Source: Gnetum montanum
Lineage: Eukaryota; Streptophyta; Gnetopsida; Gnetales; Gnetaceae
NCBI GenBank assembly: GCA_015680685.1
Contig: MNCI01010504.1
Span: 762,502 to 826,501, forward strand
Length of the DNA stretch: 64,000 nt
Reading direction: 5' to 3'
The notes under the pieces are model-generated. The model was not told the origin of the DNA. It ran no database searches and saw only the letters and a list, made by a program, of their open reading frames with translations. Positions 56,800 to 64,000 of this stretch are shown here, piece after piece; position 1 is the stretch's first letter; every line of letters starts with the position of its first letter. The position numbers were made by a program, and so were the translations under genes.

Positions 56800-59590
56800 C
56801 TAGTGTTAATGATGGAAGAATGTGAGGAATATTGATAGTGATGAAACCTTGCTAATTGATGGTCTATATCCTCTTTTTCTAATTTAGATGTCATAGGTAT
56901 AACATAATTGCTCTCATCAAAATGATATCAGGTCTTCATTGACAATCTAGCATAGACAACACCTCTATTGATTGATAGAATCTAAACATGTTTTCTTCAA
57001 TACGATAGCCATTCATAAGATGATCAAGTTTAGGCTTAAGGAGTTTTACTTAAAGCATGGATTGAGCTACTCTATTTGGTGGAAGCCCAATATTTCCTTG
57101 CAAGTCCATTTACTAGAATTATTCATCATGATGAAACATGAAAGTAAAGTAAGGAAGATAAGGATCTTGGTCGACATAAGAGATCCTCACTTGTAACGAT
57201 ACACATCAATCATCATTAGCATCAGTTTTTTAATTGCCCCCTATAGAATTTCTTGATTATGATGGGTTAGGTTTTTAAGAAGCATGCATGATTCAATTAG
57301 TATGTATAACTTAATTAATATTAAATACTTTAAAAATTAAATTGTTAAAGATTTAATAAGAATTATGTGTAATGCTAACTAACTAAACTAAACTACTAGC
57401 ATTATCCCGAGTAATGATGGTAAATGATGAGCAACAAGTATGTCCCATGCTCCACTGTACATGGTACAAGTGTTGTAGTAGCTTGTGTCATAATCTATGG
57501 ATGAAGTAGCAATAGCATTTAGTCTCATTAAGTAATTGTAGATCATCGTCTTCTCAGTCCTCTTACATAAACTAATAATTAGAGACAGTGCATTAGTGAC
57601 ATACATCAGAGCATAATATAATATAAATATATGTTTCAAGTGATAATTCTTTTTTCTTAAATACAAAGTTAGTACTCTTAGTGTTCATTTTGGAAGTAAA
57701 AGGTTTATTTTGAAAGCATGATGATGATGATATATATAAGAATGTAACCCATCTATAAATATATCTAAACAAACTTGAATGAGCAAAGTAGAAAATTGAA
57801 TCCTACCAGCCTATATTAAGGATTGCTACTTATTTTGAAAGATAAGTAAATGCTAAGATAACTCTACTTATTTTTAATTAATGTATAAAAGAGAAGTAGG
57901 TACCAAAGACACACTTACTTATTTTTCATAAATTAAATTTGGATTTAAAATCAAAAGATTATTTAAATACAATGGACATAGGAAAGTGGATTTTCTAATA
58001 GCTTGTAGTCTTGTTGAAAGTATTTTTTTACTAAAAGAAATATTCATTATAAATGCTTAAAATGAAAACTATAAATAAAAAAGTTATATAATTTTAGTAA
58101 TAGTGTGATGGAGACATATAACTAGAAAGCATTACCCTTTTCTCAATATTTTATTTATTATATGTGGTTTTTAATTACATAATTATTGTTATTCATGTGG
58201 TGCTATGTTAAGTAGGGTTCCAAGCATCATTATAGATGCACAATGCATTAAGTAGAGACTTGCCATAGGATTAGCAAATAAATTTGATGTACATTTGAAT
58301 TACTTTGATTAAGTTGAATCAGTGAAGGAGAGACCCAAATAAATATAATTCAATGCATGATTATGCACATTAAAAAATAAAAATAGAGAAATAACTCCCA
58401 TAGTTGTTTCTTGTTTGTTGAGTTAAATTTGTAGAAAATAATCTTGAGTGCAGTTTCTTTCCCTTTGCACAAATTATTTTGTTCTTTGAAAAATGATTTC
58501 TCAGACATCAATCATCTCACCCCATGAGTTTCAGGGTAAAGAAGGCTTATTACCGTGAACTGCTGAAGAGACAAATAGAGCGGTCCTATCCTATTAAAAG
58601 TAGAATTCTTTGTTCTTTTTAAAATTTATCTTTTCAATATTTCAAGATTTTTAGGTAATAATTTACTAGGATCATGCAACAAAATTTCCCGATAGAGCCA
58701 ACGGTGTGAATTATATTTTTATGAGATATCGAGTTTTGAAAAAGCACTTCCAAGGCAAAAAGATTCAGTATACTATGACTCTGAAGTGTTAGAAATTTGA
58801 TACGCGTTCATATAAAATTTGAAGAGCAGAGTGAGAAAAATTAGCGTTGACTTGAACTTCGATGACGATGACCGGCAACGAAAATACCGCTTTGATTCTT
58901 ACAATCGAGGTTGACGCGAATGTTTTACCAATATTGAAGACTTTTTAAGTGTTAAGCCACCTTAAACCATAATCGAGATTTCCCTGCCACCAACTACATT
59001 GGACCAGGTTTTCGTTTCTCATTGTTGAAGAAATATTTCAAATGCAAGGATACATTTTTAAATTATCACAAGATTTTGTACTCCCCTCTGTATTCTCAGG
59101 GATGGATTTTTGAGCTTCTATAAAAATACTTACATTCTGAAATGTTAATTCTAAGAGTTTATTTTTAAGTAAGAATTATAAATAAATACTAAAATCTTTA
59201 ATATTAAAATTAAAGAGTCTTTTGCTTTGAACTCTAGGAGATTGTTGGCTATTATATATATTTCTTTAACCTCCATACCAATATTGTTTAAAATGTGAAG
59301 AATGACTTCTGTTCTTAAAACCCAAGGTAGATTCCTCCATATTTTGTAACTTATATTGCCTTTTATTTTTAAATAAAGGTTTATTTCTTTCAATTACAAA
59401 ACTGTGGGGAATTTACTTTGAAGTTGAAGAAGAAAGCTTCGTTTATAACAAAAGGTAAAACAAAATATTTCAGTATCCTCATTCCTTCAATAAAATGTAG
59501 CTGGGAAAATTCAGTTTCTTATATAATTGATAGTATTCAGGCTTAATTTTTTATCTTTAATTTGTTAAGAAAAATTAATTGTAAAAACTG
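56800..59590. other. No gene recognised in this part of copy B
   Basis: Matches 32,270-34,830 of copy A. It holds extra blocks that A lacks at about 57,865-57,900, 58,215-58,340 and 59,020-59,100, while A has its own extra at about 34,170-34,195. No coding signal. Confidence 0.5.
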
Positions 59591-59908
59591 AACCATGTTA
59601 TATATGATTTCTACAGAAGAAAAATGAACTCAAAACCAAAATAAGTGTTGATGGGAAACAATTAGATGGTGCCCATAATTTGAAGAAATAGAGAGGATAT
59701 ATATTGAAATAGTAAAGCCGTAGATGTTGATGTGATGCAATCAGATGTTGCCCAAAGAGGAGATGATATTTATTGAAAGAAATGAAGCCGTTGAGCAAGG
59801 TAGTGGTATTACTAGTGGTTGGATTACTAGAATTCAAAACATGAAAGGAAGGATGCTCATGGATTGCAGAATATCATTATGATCATGCATGTGAACTCTG
59901 AGGCTAGT

Positions 59909-60154
59909 TCATCCTGGCTGCTCATGCCGGTGTGGACATGGAGTTGACACACAGCCATGTCCGTTGCAGCAGGGTGAGCATGCACTGTGTGGAGCATTTC
60001 GCACCTCTGCCCTTGCCCACTTCTTCATCATATGCATAGGCATAGCCTTATTATTATTATAGCTGCTGCTGCTAATGCCAGCACCTTCACCAATTTGAGC
60101 TGCACATATCAACATCATGATCAACATTGAACCAGTTACCATTCTTACATTCAT
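59909..60154 (-). CDS. Small secreted cysteine-rich peptide, copy B
   Basis: 81 codons, identical over the whole reading frame to 35,144-35,389: signal peptide with MLIMMLICAA, Met/His-rich middle, and Cys 59, 62, 63, 68 and 73 at the C-terminus. About 450 bp of 3' flank are also nearly identical (about four differences seen), much closer than the rest of the duplication. The 5' flank carries small differences, including a 7-base deletion and changes around the minus-strand TATA-like sequence near 60,285-60,296. Likely still a functional gene; role unknown. Confidence 0.75.
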   Translation of the reverse strand: MNVRMVTGSMLIMMLICAAQIGEGAGISSSSYNNNKAMPMHMMKKWARAEVRNAPHSACSPCCNGHGCVSTPCPHRHEQPG

Positions 60155-61010
60155 GCTTGAGATTGCAGGTAAAGAACAAGGATACTACAAACAGGATTCG
60201 TATTTGCAATAATCTTAGCTCAATCAGAAATGAATCAAAGGACAATATAAGTTTGGGATGAATACACGAGCCTTTGATTGATGATGTATAAATAGTTGCA
60301 GGGTTTCTTGTTTCTGCTGCCGTCTGTGTTGGTCTTGTGTTGATTTTCCAGTCTTCTGCACAATTCAATTCAAAGAATGGAAATTCATCTAGAATAGAAC
60401 CCACCTGTTCCTCCATTGATATACCATGTTGGACTAACCTTGGTGGGTGGAACTGCATGCCACAAATGCGATTCTTTCGTTTGCCCATTAGTTATCTGTT
60501 TCATTCACAAGGGCCGATGTTAGCAACTAAAATATATAATGATCTTAAAGAAAGGTTAAAAGGAAGTTGAACTAAACCATTAAAAAATTCACAGTTTAGT
60601 CAAGTCATTAACCTTAAAAGGATAACACTCCTCCGGAGCTAGTCAACCGGATCATCCCATCAAAAATTCCATATCTTATTAAAATCAATTTATCTGAAGA
60701 ATAAAAAGATAATTAAGCTCTATTATGGTGTAGATTTTGAGTTTGAGAACTAATTGTGTCTGGAGTTACATGTGTGCATGAAAATATGTTGCAGCCAGAG
60801 AGCCAAATATGTTGCAGCCAGAGAGCCATTGTAGATGACCGTGCATAGTTTTCGAACTCTTATACTTGAGGCTACAGAAAAGTTGTAGTTGCAGTAATGG
60901 TTGCAGCAAATTTTGAGATGAGAAAAGCTTTACAACTTACAGAGCTGATTAAGTACGACAAATAGAATAAGGAATAAGGCTCAATGGAATAGGCCTAGAA
61001 TCCTACGCTA

Positions 61011-61174
61011 TTACCCTCTTTTCGTATTCATATGCATCTTATTACTATTATTGCGGTCGATGCTGCTTTCATCGTTATCATGCACGATGATGTTGTTTCT
61101 GCAAGCACCTTCAGCCATTCCAGCTGCACATATCGATATCATTATCAGCACCCGTCCATTTTCATGCTTACCAT
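61011..61174 (-). pseudogene. Decayed paralogue of the secreted peptide, copy B
   Basis: From ATG (61,174) the frame reads MVSMKMDGC and stops. One frame over it continues VLIMISICAAGMAEGACRNN then MHMNTKRG-TAA, clearly parallel to the live gene's LIMMLICAAQIGEGAG and MPMHMMKK. A frameshift between the start and the signal core, and absence of the CSPCC block, mark it as dead. The copy A version has a different deletion, so both decayed or continued to decay after duplication. Confidence 0.7.
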
Positions 61175-61204
61175 TACAGGTAGAAAACAAGGATAATGAA
61201 AACA

Positions 61205-63085
61205 AGATGGATGTTGGCGTTTTGTAATAAGCTTAATCAGAAAAGAATAGTTTGGGATGAACACGGACGTTTGTGATGGATGGTGTACAAATACATTAAT
61301 ACTTGCGGGGTTCCCTGCCTTTGTAGCTGCATGGTCTTTAAAGGGTCTTTTATCTGGAGAGTAGATAAAAGGAAACAATAATGTATGGTTTTTGGTAGTA
61401 GTTGTTAACTACTGTTACTTAATTGTAATAATATCTATAATAAGTTACTAAATGAAACAATTCTTATTAAAATATTACAAACTATAATTAAGGGCAACAA
61501 TGAAAGTGCCTAATGGTAGGCAGTAGATTGGCCTAGGATGTGGAATTTCATTTTTCTCAATTTGCTTTTCCTTTATGTTCATAACTTGAGGAAATATCAG
61601 AAAATGGGAATCCATATCACAGGTTAAGGCCAATCCAGGGCCAAAGACAAGGCACATTCAATATTGTCCTTCACCAAAAATTACACTGTTTTAATACAAA
61701 TTTTTCTTTTTGTAATTTACTATAGAGATCATTACAACTAACAACCTCAGTTGGTAACAACTAATATAAGTTGGCAACAACAACTTGGCAACACAAATAT
61801 TTTCTAAAGTTATAATAGTTGCTAACTAGACAATTGGCAATTGCCAGTGATACATTATTATTATTATTATTATTTGCCATTTAACACTCCCCTCAACTAT
61901 GCATAAATTTAGTAAGGCTCAAGTTGCTACTACTTTTAGGTTAAGTACCTTCTTTTCTCTTTAATGGTCATTTCATCAAGGTGGTCCTCTCTAGCTACCT
62001 ATCTTTTTATTGTTGATGTAGAATTTCTTTCACATAATCTACATTATAATCTTTGAAGGAATATTATTAAGGGAATTTCAGTTGATAATCAAGCAATTAC
62101 TTAACATGCACTTTTTGGATGATTCTTTTTTTTTTTATCAATAATTCTCTACAACATATCAATACCCTTTTAGATAGAGTCATGTTTTCTATTATTTACC
62201 ATAATGGAAATATTGATGAGTTGGTTATTGTCAAGCCTTGAACAAAGATTTTGTTCTTTTTTATAATTGTGCATATGTATTAATTTTTTTCTTTTATTAT
62301 TTCTACCTTTATGGCCAAGCATTGGCCAAAGACTACTTGAGGGTTGTGTTAAATCTTGAATTGCTTCTGTTTTTAATGTTATGAACTAGTATTTTTATTT
62401 TTTTACTATTTTCATCTATCAAAGATAATCGATTTAGGAAATATAAATTAATAAGTATTAATTTTTCTTTTAAGTTTATGTATCACAGGAAATTGTAGTA
62501 GTCATGGAGATCAATATTGATTACATCGATCCCCACAACGACTACAATATGGATTGATAACATGGATTTTGGTAGAGCAAAGGTCTCAAGAAGAAATTAA
62601 GATATCGATTTGCATAAAAAGGCAATCTGAATCAATAATCAAAGAAGGCAATTTGAGTATAAATAAGAATCTCAATTGTGCATTAGGGGGATGAAAACCT
62701 CAAGAGAGAACCCACACTAAATTGAATATTCTTTTGTATGAAAAATATTAAGAAAGATTGTTGATGCTTTGTGACAATCAATAACCATTGATGTATGACG
62801 GTTGTGAAGTTGTTGCATTGCGAAGATAGCAGATCAAGGTCCCATATTAGGTGACATCTCCTTTGTAATCTTCTATATTTATGATAAATTTATGTAACTC
62901 AATTTGGTTTAATCAACTTATTTTCATCTTTGAACTTAATATTAGAAGGTAATGTGAAGTTTTGTTGATTTTACTTATGTGTGACAATCATAAGTGTGAA
63001 GTTTTCAATTGAATTAATTATTATTTATCTTGATGAATTTTTTTATTTTAAAGTCATTCCTCCATGTATATGAGTTGTGGGTTAG
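61205..63085. other. No gene recognised
   Basis: End of copy B (to 62,531), with a TTA/TAT repeat at 61,855-61,875, then AT-rich sequence. The phrase around 62,480-62,530 marks the duplication border. Confidence 0.5.
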
Positions 63086-63089
63086 TCAT

Positions 63090-64000
63090 GGACAAGGTAA
63101 ACATTTTACAACAAAGTTAATTGTTAAGCTGATTAAACACCAAACTTTGGTTGTCTCATCATGCATCTTTCCTATTTGCAAACCCTTTATCGTACATGGT
63201 GTATACTATGATCACTTTCTACTCTAGTTCATTTTTTGGTCTACCAACTATTAACATGGCCAAATTAGCATACTAAAGGTTTGCTAACCCCATGTACTTT
63301 GTCATGTCCTTAATTGGTAGGTTCTTATTTTTCAGTTCAACTTGTTGGACATGAATGAGGCTATCCAAGATTGGCTACTAATAAGGTGTTCGTGTAGTGA
63401 TGGAACTAATTTTGGCTTTAGCGATCTAGATTTCTTTTTTGTTGATTTATTAATACATGTCCACCTAGTCTCTGAAGTGTTCCTTGAGCCTTTCATGTTT
63501 CTTGGGATCATTTTTCCACGTGCTTATTTCAATTGCTGATTTTTAATAGATAGTATAGACTTCTTTCATTGATAGGGTTTTGTTCTCTTTGGCCAATTAT
63601 CTCATATTTTTGTTGACTCTAATAAATTGTTGTCTTAACTAATGGATACTTTCTTTGAGAACAATATTTTTTCTTCTCTATGTGTATCAACCTTGTGTTC
63701 TCAGCAAAAAATCTTTTCTTTTTCTCCTCTAGGGTAGTTATGAGCTTAGCATGTGCATAAGTTTTGGTTTCTACAATAGATGCATTCCATATTGCTTTTT
63801 CTTTCTCCATCTCTACTTGGATATTTCTAGCTATGAGCTAAGTTACCTACTCAATTCTAAATTTTTCCACCTAGTCTGCACTGCATACTATGTAGGGTCT
63901 CTTCTTTCTAATTTCAAGGTTGTTAATTCAACTTGCAACCTTTACACTTCATTTTCTACATGTTCAGCTCTTATTTTGGCCATGACTAGCTATCCTTTTT
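63090..64000 (-). pseudogene. Second copy of the coiled-coil retroelement protein (runs off the window)
   Basis: Minus strand, reverse of 12,000-12,800: MEKEKAIWNASIVETKTYAH, AKLITTLEEKKKRFF (63,619-63,810) parallels MEKEKAIWNTSMVESQ... in the left copy. The downstream match continues through GGTTTGCTAACCCC / TTAGCATACTAAAGG (63,255-63,290) to about 63,090. Interrupted by the same kind of stops. The element continues beyond base 64,000. Confidence 0.75.

Larger units (their letters stand above)
50738..62531. repeat. Segmental duplication, copy B
   Basis: Counterpart of 26,276-37,690, displaced by about 24.5 kb on the left and 24.8 kb on the right because of indels. It begins inside the gypsy pol and ends at GAGATCAATATTGATTACATCGA. 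Copy B keeps the whole gypsy element on its left, so it probably is the source arrangement and A the truncated product. Confidence 0.92.

Overview
The window looks like intergenic DNA from a large, repeat-rich seed-plant genome. The evidence is the plant-type Ty3/gypsy and Ty1/copia retrotransposons nested in one another, a decayed copy of a plant GH35 beta-galactosidase, a tRNA-derived SINE, a fragment matching plant 5S rRNA, low CpG, and in-frame stops that mostly look like decayed CAG/CAA/CGA codons. A gymnosperm would fit the density and age of the elements, but the sequence alone does not prove it. There is no tRNA or rRNA gene, no CRISPR array and nothing bacterial. The only open reading frame that looks like a live host gene is a small secreted cysteine-rich peptide, present twice.

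Left part (1-13.4 kb): a non-autonomous retroelement with gag and aspartic protease (1.9-4.3 kb) ends in a polypurine tract and an LTR start at 4473. An intron-free, frameshifted beta-galactosidase copy (4631-5291) follows about 150 bp later. A degraded Ty3/gypsy integrase lies at 7.2-8.0 kb. At 10.5-13.1 kb is the wreck of a long lysine/glutamate-rich coiled-coil protein that I do not recognise. It sits just upstream of a polypurine tract and LTR start (13370). A second copy, on the minus strand, runs off the right end of the window (63.1-64.0 kb).

Middle-left (13,393-23,119): a complete Ty3/gypsy element with two 510-bp LTRs, a Met-tRNA-like primer site, a 5-bp target duplication (ATGAG) and gag-protease-RT-RNase H-integrase-chromodomain remnants. 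It inserted into the LTR of the coiled-coil element. Between its 5' LTR and gag it carries a four-exon gene on the opposite strand (14,137-15,928), a 21-bp tandem repeat array, and a 52-bp piece of 5S rRNA covering the polymerase III internal promoter. A SINE with an 18-bp target duplication lies at 24.5 kb.

Right part (26.3-62.5 kb): a segment of about 11.5 kb occurs twice in direct orientation (A 26,276-37,690; B 50,738-62,531). Each copy holds part of a minus-strand gypsy element with its 5' LTR, gag and protease of an older Athila/Tat-like element, the secreted-peptide gene, and a decayed paralogue of that gene. Next to copy B the nest can be read layer by layer: a gag-only copia element (43,165-48,873, target duplication TTATG/TCATG) lies inside the gypsy element (about 42,285-53,934), which in turn splits the Athila-like element between protease and reverse transcriptase.

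The strongest candidates for something undescribed are the spliced antisense gene inside the gypsy element, the identical secreted peptide genes in two otherwise diverged segments, the unknown coiled-coil retroelement protein, and dense GATGTCT/AGACATC clusters shared by the LTRs of unrelated gypsy and copia elements.
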